Positions 19,610-27,402 of a stretch of DNA of 42,044 nt are shown here, one piece after another. The stretch covers positions 1 through 42,044 of the forward strand of contig CALVUL010000033.1 of NCBI GenBank assembly GCA_944363555.1, read 5' to 3'. A program made the translations under genes and the position numbers. The stretch is from an uncultured Clostridia bacterium (GTDB lineage Bacteria; Bacillota; Clostridia; Christensenellales; Borkfalkiaceae). Each line of letters begins with the position of its first letter. Within the stretch, counting starts at the first letter, position 1. The notes beneath the pieces are model-generated. The model ran no database searches, was not told where the DNA came from, and saw only the letters and a program-made list of their open reading frames with translations.

Positions 19610-20475
19610 TGCTTTTCCTCTGTTTCCAAACGGCTGAGCGCGTATCCTTCCAGATTGTCGCTTTCGCTCACCGTGATTTTTTCCATACCGAATCTTTCCA
19701 TGATCGCCGAAAAAAGGATCGCCCCGCCGCCGATGACTTCCGCGCGTTCGGGCTGCAGCCCTTTGAGCGTTCTGCGCTCTTCCACGGACATCGCCGAAAG
19801 CCTGTCCGCCAGCGCGCGCATCTCCGCGCGGGAGAAGGCGTACCCCTGTACCCGCGCCGGATCGTAAGGCGAAAGTTTAAGCGCAATCGCCGCAAGGCTC
19901 GTCGCCGTGCCGCCGATGCCGCAATATTCCGCCGCGGGGATCGCCCCGTATTCTTCGATCTTCTTCGCGCAAAGAGCCGCGGCTTTTTCCGCGTTCTGCC
20001 CGCAGGCGTCCGTCAGCGTTACCGAACCGAGATCGAGCGAATGCGTATAGATCCGTCTGCCGCCGGCGGAAACGGTGATCTCCGTGCTCGCGCCGCCGAT
20101 ATCGACGATGCCGCCGTCCCTGCCGCCGAGGGCGCCTAAAAGCCCGAGCGAAGCCTCTTCCTCGCCGGAAACGATCTCTGCGGCGACACCCGTTTCCCGT
20201 TCGATCCGGCGGGAAAACGCGCCGCCGTTCGCCGCCTTGCGCATCGCCGCCGTGCCGAAGGCGTAAAATCTTTCCGCCCCTTCGCTTTCCGCATAGGCTT
20301 TGAGCGAAGAAATCGCGGCGAGCGTACGCGCCGCCGCGGATTCGGAGATCATGCCGCCGGTTTCCAATCCTCTGCCGAGCCCCGTTACGATCAGCCGTTT
20401 GCAAAGCGTAACGCCCTTTTCCCTGAGCATTACCCGCACGGAATTGGACCCGATATCGAACACCGCGTACTTCAT
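19606..20475 (-). CDS. Ppx/GppA-family phosphatase
   Basis: This 289-residue protein has the actin-like ATPase fold of exopolyphosphatase/guanosine pentaphosphatase. MKYAVFDIGSNSVRVML is the first phosphate loop, GGIVDIGGASTEITV (about 115-129) the second, and YCGIGGTATSLAAIAL (about 184-199) the adenosine-side block. It contains only the catalytic core and lacks the C-terminal HD-like domain of long Ppx enzymes. Family members degrade polyphosphate or convert pppGpp to ppGpp. The gene is directly next to divIC (stop at 19606, start at 20475, divIC stop at 20476) and sits in the yabP-yabQ-divIC operon, an arrangement seen in several Clostridia. Confidence 0.9.
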   Translation of the reverse strand: MKYAVFDIGSNSVRVMLREKGVTLCKRLIVTGLGRGLETGGMISESAAARTLAAISSLKAYAESEGAERFYAFGTAAMRKAANGGAFSRRIERETGVAAEIVSGEEEASLGLLGALGGRDGGIVDIGGASTEITVSAGGRRIYTHSLDLGSVTLTDACGQNAEKAAALCAKKIEEYGAIPAAEYCGIGGTATSLAAIALKLSPYDPARVQGYAFSRAEMRALADRLSAMSVEERRTLKGLQPERAEVIGGGAILFSAIMERFGMEKITVSESDNLEGYALSRLETEEKQ

Positions 20476-20745
20476 TTACTGTTTCACGTCCTCCGGATAA
20501 TGGTATCCCAGTTCCCGCGCGATCTGTTCGATATACCAGCGCTGCTGTTTGATTGCGACGACTTCCTCTTTATTTTCGATCATCTCTACGTATTGCGCGA
20601 TGGCGGAATCCAGTTCCCTTTCCAAGGCGCGCTCTCTGTTGATCGCCGCGAGCTGATAGACGAGCACGCACAGCAAGATCGCCAGCAGAATGACCGCCGT
20701 CGCCGTCGCCGCCGCCACCAGTCTTTTGAATTTGTTTTCGTTCAT
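20476..20745 (-). CDS. divIC: Septum formation initiator (DivIC/FtsB-like)
   Basis: This 89-residue bitopic protein has a short basic N-terminus (MNENKFKRL), one membrane segment at about 10-33 (AAATATAVILLAILLCVLVY) and a coiled-coil-like stretch to about 68, ending in IARELGYHYPEDVKQ, where the usual family end is a similar short ELGYV-P-type motif. Such proteins bridge FtsL and the divisome. In Bacillus the order yabP-yabQ-divIC is the same as here. The gene overlaps the long form of yabQ by 176 bases, which is probably not natural (see yabQ). Confidence 0.88.
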   Translation of the reverse strand: MNENKFKRLVAAATATAVILLAILLCVLVYQLAAINRERALERELDSAIAQYVEMIENKEEVVAIKQQRWYIEQIARELGYHYPEDVKQ

Positions 20746-21070
20746 CGGCTCTTTTTTCTCCCGCTTTCCTTATATTGTACACTTTTTCGGCAATTTTTGC
20801 AACCGATACGGCACAACTTTTCTCGCAAAGCCACATTCCCGCGAAAACCGCGAGAAACATATACGCCCGTACGGAAGGAAAATCGTAAAAACAGCCGAAC
20901 GCGACGAACGCCGCCGCCAGAAGAAGGAAGAAAAAAACGTCCGCCGCGGCGCGGAGCGGCGCGCTTTTCACGGGGAAAAACGCCCCGAAAAAACACCTTG
21001 CCGCGCCGCCGAGCACCCCGAAGGCGAACGAGCCGATAAATACGTAAAACTGACCGGAACTGACGAACAT
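20570..21070 (-). CDS. yabQ: Spore cortex protein YabQ, probably with a frameshifted 3' end
   Basis: The first ~105 residues are a YabQ-type membrane protein: hydrophobic segments at about 8-29, 43-64 and 70-86, and the family-like FYDFPSVRAYMF. YabQ is needed for spore cortex formation in Bacillus. As read, the frame continues for 166 residues, and its last ~58 are an out-of-frame translation of divIC (GGGGDGDGGHSAGD and so on). A run of six A (minus strand, about 20751-20756) just before the divIC ATG explains this: one more A would give the ending GEKKSR and a TGA overlapping the divIC ATG (ATGA). The true protein is then about 109 residues (to 20742). This may be a sequencing slip or a real mutation. 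Confidence 0.75.
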   Translation of the reverse strand: MFVSSGQFYVFIGSFAFGVLGGAARCFFGAFFPVKSAPLRAAADVFFFLLLAAAFVAFGCFYDFPSVRAYMFLAVFAGMWLCEKSCAVSVAKIAEKVYNIRKAGEKRADERKQIQKTGGGGDGDGGHSAGDLAVRARLSARGDQQRARLGKGTGFRHRAIRRDDRK

Positions 21071-21071
21071 T

Positions 21072-21332
21072 TTATTTGAAGATGCGTTTCAGCAACGGCG
21101 CTTTTTTCCCGTCGTAGCGTATGTACGTGAATTTTCCGTCCGCCGACAGCGAACCGCTGCCCTTGTTGTACGCCGTGATCTTGATGCCCTCGCCCCCGAC
21201 GAGCACGCGGCTGCCGTTGAGCGTGAGTTTCAACTCCCGTTCGGAAAAGGCGTCCACCGATTCCACGCCGCTCATAAACAGTTTGCGCTGATTATCCAAT
21301 GTGAGTTTCTGCAAATTTTCCGTTTCCTGCAT
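21072..21332 (-). CDS. yabP: Sporulation protein YabP
   Basis: This 86-residue protein matches the YabP/YqfC family: LTLDNQRKLFMSGVESVDAF near the N-terminus, then the strand pattern LKLTLNGSRVLVGGEGIKIT and a basic C-terminus. Family members are needed in spore-coat or cortex assembly. The ATG at 21332 has AGGAGGG about 5 bases upstream, so longer in-frame starts are not needed. yabQ starts one base after its stop. A non-sigma-A -10-like motif (CATATATT) lies 22 bases upstream. Together with yabQ and divIC it indicates that the organism descends from spore formers. Confidence 0.88.
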   Translation of the reverse strand: MQETENLQKLTLDNQRKLFMSGVESVDAFSERELKLTLNGSRVLVGGEGIKITAYNKGSGSLSADGKFTYIRYDGKKAPLLKRIFK

Positions 21333-21353
21333 GGCGTCCCTCCTGTCTAACAG

Positions 21354-21384
21354 AATATATGCCCCAAAAAGCGGCGAAATAACC
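21354..21384 (-). promoter_or_regulatory. Possible sporulation-type promoter of yabP
   Basis: On the minus strand GGTTATTT (21377-21384), 15 bases and CATATATT (21354-21361) resemble a sigma-E or sigma-K promoter. The 10-mer GGCATATATT here also occurs upstream of the 210-residue gene at 24145-24154. No sigma-A promoter is apparent. Confidence 0.4.
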
Positions 21385-21393
21385 CGCGCGCGC

Positions 21394-21419
21394 AAAAAAA
21401 ACGCCCGAAGGCGTTTTTT
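21394..21419 (-). terminator. Terminator of the PfoR-like gene
   Basis: AAAAAACGCC and GGCGTTTTTT pair around CGAA. On the minus strand the T-run is eight bases long. It lies 30 bases past the pfoR-like stop and just before the yabP promoter. Confidence 0.85.
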
Positions 21420-21448
21420 GCAGACGATATATTTCGTGCAGGGCGTTT

Positions 21449-22639
21449 TTACGCGTCGAGTTTCATATCCCCTTCCCTGATCCAGCCCTTTTTGGCGAAA
21501 AGCCACGTAAAGAACCAGCCGATCACAGCCGGCAGGACGAACATCAAAAGGACGATGCCCAGCCCCGTCACCCAGCCGCTCACGCCGTTCGAGACGGAAG
21601 CGGATATGGTGGAAAACACCCCCACCAGCCCGCTGGTGCCCATGCCGCCGCCCGTCGCGTCGCAATACAAGCCGAAAACGCATGTGGAAAGCGGCCCGCA
21701 GACGATGCTGGAAATGATCTGCGGCACCATGATGACGGGGTTTTTCATGATGTTGGGGATCTGCAGCATGCTCGTGCCGATGCCCTGCGAAATCAGCCCG
21801 CCGACGCCGTTTTCCTTGAAAGACGCCACGGCGAAGCCGACCATGTGGCAGGCGCACCCCACCGCCGCCGCGCCCCCCGCGAGGAGCATGGCGTCGATCT
21901 GTTCCGCATTGCCCCCCGTAAGGACGGGAGACGCCACCGCCACCCATATCGCCGCGCTAGACGTGGGCATGGTGAGCAGTATGCCCATGATTGCGGAAAT
22001 GACGATACCCATCACGAAGGGCGTGGCTTTCGTGGCGACGGCGATGAGAACGCCGAGCTGATCGATGAGCCAGATAAAGGGATACGCCGCATAGATCGCG
22101 CCGAGGGATAAAACCATCATGCCGAGGGGGATTAAAATGATGTCGAGTTTGGTTTTCCCCGCGTAAAGGGTGGCGATCTCCACCGTGAACATCGTAACGA
22201 CGTAACTGCCGATGGGATTGCCCGGCACGCCCGCCGTCAGCGTAAAGGAGCCCGCCATGATCTTATCCGCAAACGCGCCGATAAAACCGGTTACCGCCGC
22301 GGAAAACACGGTGAGTTTGCTCTTTCCCAGCGCCTGCGCGATGCCCACGCCGATCCCCGCGCCCATCAGCGACTTGGCGATGTTTGCGATCGCCGTAACC
22401 ATTCTGCCGAAGGCGTTATCGCCGATCCAGCCGCCGATCTGAGACAAAATCGTGCCGGCGATCAGCGTGCAGAAAAGCCCCTGCGCCATACCGGAAAACG
22501 CCGTGATGAAATAGCGTTTGGGCAGCGTTTTCAGATACTTCGTTACGGCGCGTTTCGCCCGTTCCCGCCGCGCGGGCTCCGCGGGCGTTTCTTCCGTTTC
22601 CCCGCTCTCCGTTTGCGGGGTCGTCTTTTCTTCTTCCAT
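21449..22639 (-). CDS. PTS_EIIC_2/PfoR-family membrane protein
   Basis: This 396-residue polytopic membrane protein belongs to the PTS IIC-type group named after Clostridium perfringens PfoR. It has a charged N-terminus of about 30 residues (EEEKTTPQTESGETEETP), then about eight to ten hydrophobic segments. Typical patches are AGVPGNPIGSYVVTMFTVE, MPTSSAAIWVAVASPVL and GCACHMVGFAVASFKENG. These proteins look like sugar-phosphotransferase permeases, but no IIA, IIB or phosphocarrier genes are nearby. Some members were first described as toxin regulators, so the transported substrate and even transport itself are uncertain. It follows the metallophosphoesterase gene by 11 bases with AGGAG, suggesting a two-gene unit. 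Confidence 0.85.
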   Translation of the reverse strand: MEEEKTTPQTESGETEETPAEPARRERAKRAVTKYLKTLPKRYFITAFSGMAQGLFCTLIAGTILSQIGGWIGDNAFGRMVTAIANIAKSLMGAGIGVGIAQALGKSKLTVFSAAVTGFIGAFADKIMAGSFTLTAGVPGNPIGSYVVTMFTVEIATLYAGKTKLDIILIPLGMMVLSLGAIYAAYPFIWLIDQLGVLIAVATKATPFVMGIVISAIMGILLTMPTSSAAIWVAVASPVLTGGNAEQIDAMLLAGGAAAVGCACHMVGFAVASFKENGVGGLISQGIGTSMLQIPNIMKNPVIMVPQIISSIVCGPLSTCVFGLYCDATGGGMGTSGLVGVFSTISASVSNGVSGWVTGLGIVLLMFVLPAVIGWFFTWLFAKKGWIREGDMKLDA

Positions 22640-22650
22640 TCTGTTTTCTC

Positions 22651-23349
22651 CTAAAATTTTATCTCCACAAGTTCGTTGCCGACCATGTCGCAGGAGGTGA
22701 GATAGTAATCGACGCCGTTTTTCTTCACCAGCCTGTCCCCGCGGGAAACGGAACCGTGCAGGTGCCCGTATACCACGGCGTCCACTTTATTTTGTTCGAA
22801 CAGGTCGGTAAAAGCGGAATTTTCCCGCCGGACGTTGAAGGGCGGATAATGGATCAGCGCGATCAGCTTGTCCCCTTCGCCGCGCAGTTTGTTCGCCGCG
22901 TAAAAGGAAAGCCGCAGCCGCTCGGTTTCGCGCCTGTAAATCTTCTCGTCCGCCTCGCCGAAATCGGGGGATCCCGGCACGCTCCACGCGCGGGAACCGC
23001 AGATCACCGTATCGGAAAACTTCATCGCGTCGTTTTGCAGCGCGTAAACGTTTTCGGGAAGGACGGCGCGCACCTTGCCGATGCCGCTCCACCAATAATC
23101 GTGATTGCCGCGGATGAGGACTTTTTTCCCTTTCAGGGAGAAAAGGAAGGAAAGATCCTTCACGGCGTCTTCAAGGCGCATCGCCCAGCTGATGTCCCCG
23201 CCGATGAGCACCAGATCGTCGTCGGAAACCTTCTTTTCCCAATCCGCGGCGATCTTATCGAGATACCCCACCCAGTTCCCGCCGAAAACCTCCATCGGCT
23301 TGTTTCCGTCGGCAGAGATATGCAGATCGCTGATTGCGTAAATTTTCAT
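22651..23349 (-). CDS. Calcineurin-like metallophosphoesterase
   Basis: From the ATG at 23349 this is a 232-residue enzyme starting MKIYAISDLHIS. A start 14 codons upstream is possible but gives an unusual leader. The metal-binding motifs are complete and in order: SDLH (Asp8 and His10), GGDISWAM, RGNHDYWW, LIHYPPF and YGHLHG. It binds two metals and cleaves phosphate mono- or diesters. Sequence alone does not tell the substrate. Members of this small bacterial group are often annotated as predicted phosphohydrolases. The gene precedes the PfoR-like gene by 11 bases. Confidence 0.9.
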   Translation of the reverse strand: MKIYAISDLHISADGNKPMEVFGGNWVGYLDKIAADWEKKVSDDDLVLIGGDISWAMRLEDAVKDLSFLFSLKGKKVLIRGNHDYWWSGIGKVRAVLPENVYALQNDAMKFSDTVICGSRAWSVPGSPDFGEADEKIYRRETERLRLSFYAANKLRGEGDKLIALIHYPPFNVRRENSAFTDLFEQNKVDAVVYGHLHGSVSRGDRLVKKNGVDYYLTSCDMVGNELVEIKF

Positions 23350-23430
23350 CCGGCGCCCCCGCAGTGTGTCGATATGGGTATAGTTTATCATTTTCCCCGC
23401 GATTTAGCAAGCAATTGCGCCCGCCGAAGG

Positions 23431-23467
23431 CGAAAATTATGCGCCGCGGCGGCGCCGCGGCGCATAA
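23431..23467 (-). terminator. Terminator of the 210-residue uncharacterised gene
   Basis: A perfect 14-bp stem (TTATGCGCCGCGGC and its complement) with loop GGC lies 16 bases past the stop. The minus-strand tail is TTTTCG. Confidence 0.75.
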
Positions 23468-23483
23468 AGCGCGAAAGCGTTCT

Positions 23484-24116
23484 CTATTGAGGGAAAACCG
23501 GAAGTTCGAAAAATCCGGCGCAGACTTCCTGCGTGTATTCCTGACACGGCGGGATCGCCGAATAGCCGTAGGAGGGAACGAGCAGTTCCACTTCCATCAC
23601 GACTTTTAAGATGACGGTTACGCAGGCGTCGATGGTGAACTGGTTGGTATCGGTATAGGTCCCCTTCGTCGAGACCAGCGAAACCACCGCTTCCACCGTA
23701 TACGGCATGATGCTGGGCGAGGGGATGTTCAGGATGACATCCTCGGTAAGCGTTACGTTCGCCGTCGCCGCGCCTTCGACGCCGTTGGCGTCCGTATAGG
23801 CGACGGATACGGGTATGGTGATATCCGCCCGCACGCGGGAAGCGCGCTCGCGCTCCGTAAGCGGTTCCACCAAGAGATTGGAAACGATCCCCGCGGAAGT
23901 CGTGCTCTTGGCGCTGACGAAATTGAGCGGATATGTAGGGCTCGCCGGATTGAGGTTGCCGATATTCAGAACAAGCCCCGTTTCCTGCGTCTGACGCATA
24001 CACGCGTCGAATACCTTTTTTGCCTGTATGCAGACTTTTTCGCAAAGCCCGTTCATCGGGTTGCCGTTGATCGGCCCCGGACATCTATCCGATTTGAAAT
24101 TGCAAAAAAACGACAT
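23484..24116 (-). CDS. Uncharacterised 210-residue cysteine-containing protein, possibly spore-associated
   Basis: I do not recognise a named family with certainty. The N-terminus has NGLCEKVCIQAKKVFDACM (about 22-40), with three cysteines spaced so they could bridge or bind metal. The centre (about 85-185) is beta-rich with repeated alternating Val, Thr and Ile (ADITIPVSVAYTD, VTLTEDVILNIP, DACVTVILKVVMEVELLVP), and the end is PPCQEYTQEVCAGFF. This resembles the build of spore-coat or envelope proteins of Clostridia, including the SPOCS/DUF3794 style, but no domain can be proved by eye. It is a single gene with AGGAGG before the ATG, a terminator behind, and a CATATATT -10-like motif shared with yabP. 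A sporulation role is inferred from that. Confidence 0.7.
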   Translation of the reverse strand: MSFFCNFKSDRCPGPINGNPMNGLCEKVCIQAKKVFDACMRQTQETGLVLNIGNLNPASPTYPLNFVSAKSTTSAGIVSNLLVEPLTERERASRVRADITIPVSVAYTDANGVEGAATANVTLTEDVILNIPSPSIMPYTVEAVVSLVSTKGTYTDTNQFTIDACVTVILKVVMEVELLVPSYGYSAIPPCQEYTQEVCAGFFELPVFPQ

Positions 24117-24144
24117 TGTTTTCCTCCTTTTCGTTTCTTAATTC

Positions 24145-24154
24145 AATATATGCC
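24145..24154 (-). promoter_or_regulatory. GGCATATATT motif, possible sporulation promoter
   Basis: The minus strand reads GGCATATATT 29 bases before the ATG, identical to the motif upstream of yabP. The -35 region is unclear (AGCATAAAA about 20 bases upstream). No sigma-A promoter is seen. Confidence 0.35.
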
Positions 24155-24180
24155 GCGACGCCGTTTTTATGCTACTTGCC

Positions 24181-24215
24181 TTTTAAAACCGAAGCGGCGG
24201 CAAAACTGCCGCCGC
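24181..24215 (-). terminator. Terminator of acpP
   Basis: GCGGCGGCA (24194-24202) and its complement (24207-24215) form a 9-bp stem with a 4-base loop. On the minus strand it is followed by TTCGGTTTTAAAA and lies 21 bases past the acpP stop. Confidence 0.8.
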
Positions 24216-24236
24216 CCTTTCGAGGAATATTTCCGA

Positions 24237-24485
24237 TCAGATGTATTTGCCGACGAGATCCACCACGTCCTGTACGGTTTTGATGCCTTCGGTCTCGTTG
24301 TCGGGCACGGTGATGTGATGCTCGTCCTCCAGCGTCATCAGCATTTCGACGATGTCGAGCGAATCGGCGCCGAGATCTTTGACGATCTCCTTTTCCCCGC
24401 TGATCTCCTCTTCGGAAATTTTCAGCTGCGTTGCCAGAAGTTTGCGGATCTCCGCGAACAGATCGCTTTTATTTATGCTTGCCAT
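24237..24485 (-). CDS. acpP: Acyl carrier protein
   Basis: This 82-residue acidic helical protein carries the growing fatty-acid chain on a phosphopantetheine arm. The attachment residue is Ser42 in DLGADSLDIVEML, the standard DSL motif. Helices follow the normal ACP pattern, ending VQDVVDLVGKYI. It stands alone, away from other fatty-acid genes, but the context does not point to a specialised ACP. GGAGG precedes the ATG at about 11-base spacing. A TTGACA/TAAACT promoter overlaps the tex stop codon, so it has its own transcription start in addition to any read-through from tex. Confidence 0.95.
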   Translation of the reverse strand: MASINKSDLFAEIRKLLATQLKISEEEISGEKEIVKDLGADSLDIVEMLMTLEDEHHITVPDNETEGIKTVQDVVDLVGKYI

Positions 24486-24516
24486 TCAGATTTCAACCTC
24501 CATGATTTATAGTTCA

Positions 24517-24545
24517 AGTTTAATATAAAACCGCCGCTATGTCAA
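24517..24545 (-). promoter_or_regulatory. Promoter of acpP inside the end of tex
   Basis: On the minus strand TTGACA (24540-24545) contains the tex stop TGA. A 17-base spacer leads to TAAACT (24517-24522), about 30 bases before the acpP ATG. Confidence 0.65.
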
Positions 24546-26716
24546 GCGTTTTTCTTGTTTTTATCGGCGCTCTTCATCGACAGGGCGATGCGGTTGCGTT
24601 TCAGATCGACGCCGATGACGCGCACCTTCACGATCTGCCCCACTTTGAGCACGTCGCTGGGATGGCGGATGAATTTATCGGTGATCTCGGAAATATGCAC
24701 GAGCCCGTCCTGATGCACGCCGAGATCGACGAACACGCCGAAATCCGCCACATTGCGCACCGTTCCCGTGAGTTCCATCCCCGCTTTGAGGTCGTTTATG
24801 CTCATGATGTCCTCGCGGAGCATCGGTTTGGGCAGCGCGTCGCGGATGTCCCTGCCGGGTTTTAAAAGTTCCGTTACGATGTCTCGCATCGTCGGCACGC
24901 CCATATCGCAGGCGGCGGCGACGGATTCTTCCCCCCTTTCGCGGATGCGCTCGGGCAGATCCCTGATCCTGCCGGCGCGCACATCCTCGTCGGTATAGCC
25001 GAAGGCGGAAAGCAGCGCCTCCGCGCTCTTATACGATTCCGGATGCACGGCGGTGTTGTCGAGAATGTTGTCGCCGTCGGTGATGCGCAGAAAGCCCGCG
25101 CACTGCTCGAACGCCTTTTCGCCGAGTTTGCTTACCTTTAAGATCTCCCTGCGCGAACGGAACTTCCCGTTTTCGTCGCGGTATTTTACGATGTTTTTGG
25201 CGATCCCCGCGTTGAGCCCCGAAACGAATTTCAGAAGGGAAACGCTCGCCGTGTTCAGATCGACGCCCACGCTGTTCACGCAGTCTTCCAGCACGCCTTC
25301 CAGCACGCTGTCCAGCCGGTTTTGCGGCATATCGTGCTGATACTGCCCCACGCCGATGGATTTGGGATCGATCTTGATGAGTTCCGCCAAAGGATCCTGC
25401 AGACGGCGGGCGATGGAAACGGCGCTGCGTTCCGCCACGTCGTAATCGGGGAACTCCTCCGCCCCCAGTTTGGACGCGGAATATACCGACGCGCCCGCCT
25501 CGCTCACCACGATGTAGGACACTTTCGCGTCGATCTCCTTCAACGTCTGCGCCACGAAAATTTCCGATTCCTTGGACGCCGTGCCGTTGCCGATGGAAAC
25601 GACTTCCACCCCGTATTTGCCGATGATGTCTTTTAAGATCTTTTTCGATTCTTCCACCTTATTATGCGGCGGCGTGGGGTAAATGACCGTTTTATAAAGC
25701 ACCGTGCCCTGCGGATTGACGACGGCGAGTTTGCAGCCCGTTCTGTACGCGGGGTCGTAACCGAGCACGACTTTTCCTTTGAGAGGCGGCTGCATGAGCA
25801 GCGGGCGGAGATTGACCTCGAACATCTTGATCGCCTGTTCGGAAGCCTCTTCCGTCAGAAGGGAACGGATCTCCCTCTCCATCGACGGGAAAATCAGCCT
25901 CTCGTAAGCGTCCGCCGCCGCCTCTTCCACCAAATACGACGTTACCGAACCCGCCCTGACGGCGAACGCCTGACAGATGCGCGTGCCGAACGCCTTGTCG
26001 AAATCGATCTTCACTTTGAGGCACCCTTCCGCCTCGCCGCGGTTGACGGCGAGCACGCGGTGGCTCTTGATCTCCGAGACCGGTTCGGAATAATCCTTAT
26101 ACATCTCGTACGTTTTGGCGTTTTCCTTATCCTCGACGAGTTTTGTGGAGATCTCCGCCTGTTTGAGGAAGATTTTGCGGAGTTTTTTGCGCAGTTCCGC
26201 GTCGTCGGAAATGCGCTCGGCGACGATGTCTTTCGCGCCATCCAGCGCCTCTTTCGCCGTTTTGACGCCTTTTTCCTCGCTGATAAACGGCTTCGCCAGA
26301 TCTTCCGCCGTGCCTTCGGTAACGTTCTGCGCCTGCACGATGTCCGCCAAGGGCTCCAGCCCTTTCGCTATGGCGACGGTGGCGCGGGTCTTTTTCTTCT
26401 GCTTGTACGGGCGGTAGATATCCTCCACCTCCGTCAGCGTCTTTGCCTCCGCGAGGGCGGAAGCGATCTCCTCCGTCATCTTGCCCTGCTCCTCGATGGC
26501 GGAACGCACCTCTTCCTTGCGCTTTTCGAGGTTGCGAAGATATGCCAGACGGTCTGCGAATTCGCGCAGGATCTGATCGTCCAGATTGCCGTGCATTTCC
26601 TTTCTGTAACGGGCGATAAAGGGGATAGTGTTGCCGTCGTCGATGAGTTTCACGATGTTTTCCGCATAAACGGGCTTTATTTTAAACTCTTCGCTGAGTC
26701 TTGCGGTGATGTCCAT
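24542..26716 (-). CDS. tex: Tex-family RNA-binding transcription accessory protein
   Basis: This 724-residue protein has the full Tex layout. The N-terminal helical domain includes PFIARYRKEMHGNLDDQILR and the family's YRPYKQKKKTRATVA. The YqgF/RNase H-like domain (about 325-450) starts with VLGYDPAYRTGCKLAVV. GVGQYQHDM and VNSVGVDLNTAS lead into the helix-hairpin-helix region (about 500-560, GLNAGIAKNIVKYRDENGKF). The S1 RNA-binding domain runs from about 645 to 715 (GMELTGTVRNVADFGVFVDL). Tex binds nucleic acid and affects transcription and stress tolerance, and its molecular task is still not settled. It begins two bases after the alkD-like gene, at the end of the glycogen gene run. Confidence 0.96.
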   Translation of the reverse strand: MDITARLSEEFKIKPVYAENIVKLIDDGNTIPFIARYRKEMHGNLDDQILREFADRLAYLRNLEKRKEEVRSAIEEQGKMTEEIASALAEAKTLTEVEDIYRPYKQKKKTRATVAIAKGLEPLADIVQAQNVTEGTAEDLAKPFISEEKGVKTAKEALDGAKDIVAERISDDAELRKKLRKIFLKQAEISTKLVEDKENAKTYEMYKDYSEPVSEIKSHRVLAVNRGEAEGCLKVKIDFDKAFGTRICQAFAVRAGSVTSYLVEEAAADAYERLIFPSMEREIRSLLTEEASEQAIKMFEVNLRPLLMQPPLKGKVVLGYDPAYRTGCKLAVVNPQGTVLYKTVIYPTPPHNKVEESKKILKDIIGKYGVEVVSIGNGTASKESEIFVAQTLKEIDAKVSYIVVSEAGASVYSASKLGAEEFPDYDVAERSAVSIARRLQDPLAELIKIDPKSIGVGQYQHDMPQNRLDSVLEGVLEDCVNSVGVDLNTASVSLLKFVSGLNAGIAKNIVKYRDENGKFRSRREILKVSKLGEKAFEQCAGFLRITDGDNILDNTAVHPESYKSAEALLSAFGYTDEDVRAGRIRDLPERIRERGEESVAAACDMGVPTMRDIVTELLKPGRDIRDALPKPMLREDIMSINDLKAGMELTGTVRNVADFGVFVDLGVHQDGLVHISEITDKFIRHPSDVLKVGQIVKVRVIGVDLKRNRIALSMKSADKNKKNA

Positions 26717-26718
26717 TT

Positions 26719-27402
26719 TCAGTATTTTACTCCGTACTTTCTGATATTTTGTTTATCTTCTTCGCTTACGCGAAAACTTTCCAGAATCTTGCGTTCCGTC
26801 TTTTTCAGAATATCCTCTTCCAGCGTGCAGCGCGCCAGATAGGCTTTCGTCGCCGCGGGCGCTTTCACGTAACACACGCTCAGCAGCCAAGCGATCGCCA
26901 TATTCACGTAATACTCCCCGCGCGCCATCCGTTCGCAAAGGGAAAAGATGCGCGGCGCGTATTCTTCCCCCGCGTAAAAATCGAGGAGCAGCACGACGGC
27001 GAACCGCCGCACGAAAGGGCGTTTATCCGCGGCGAGATCTTCGATGTCCCCGAAAAACGCCGCCTTGTTCTTTGCGATCGTTTTGCAGGTCGCCGCGACG
27101 CAGTCGCACACCGCCCAGTTATCGATGAGGGAAACGAAAGAGAGAATGTCCTTTCTGAATTCCTCAAAACGCCGCTTGCGGTAACAAAGGATAAAACCGT
27201 GCAGCATCTTTTCTTCCAGCGAGCGTTTTTCCGCCGCCAAAAACGCATCCGCTTCCGGCGCGATCTCTTTTGCCAGCGCGCGGAGGTCCGGCACGCGCAC
27301 GCCGTAGATCTTATCGGCCGTCGGCGTGAGTTTTTCCGTGAATTTACGCTGTTTTTCGGTGGATAAAGCCGCTATCTTTTCCACGACTTCGGCGTACGTC
27401 AT
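26719..27402 (-). CDS. DNA alkylation repair protein (AlkD-like HEAT-repeat glycosylase)
   Basis: This 227-residue all-helical protein matches the AlkD family, whose HEAT-like repeats grip DNA and which excise N3- and N7-alkylated bases without flipping them. Residues matching the catalytic set of Bacillus AlkD are visible: Trp96 and Asp100 in DNWAVCD, with the same four-residue spacing, and Arg132 or Arg133 in RPFVRRFAVV. YYVNMAIAWLLS at about 163-174 is the conserved late helix. It overlaps the GH13 gene by four bases (ATGA) and is followed by tex after two bases, so a DNA-repair gene is translated within the glycogen operon. Confidence 0.88.
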   Translation of the reverse strand: MTYAEVVEKIAALSTEKQRKFTEKLTPTADKIYGVRVPDLRALAKEIAPEADAFLAAEKRSLEEKMLHGFILCYRKRRFEEFRKDILSFVSLIDNWAVCDCVAATCKTIAKNKAAFFGDIEDLAADKRPFVRRFAVVLLLDFYAGEEYAPRIFSLCERMARGEYYVNMAIAWLLSVCYVKAPAATKAYLARCTLEEDILKKTERKILESFRVSEEDKQNIRKYGVKY

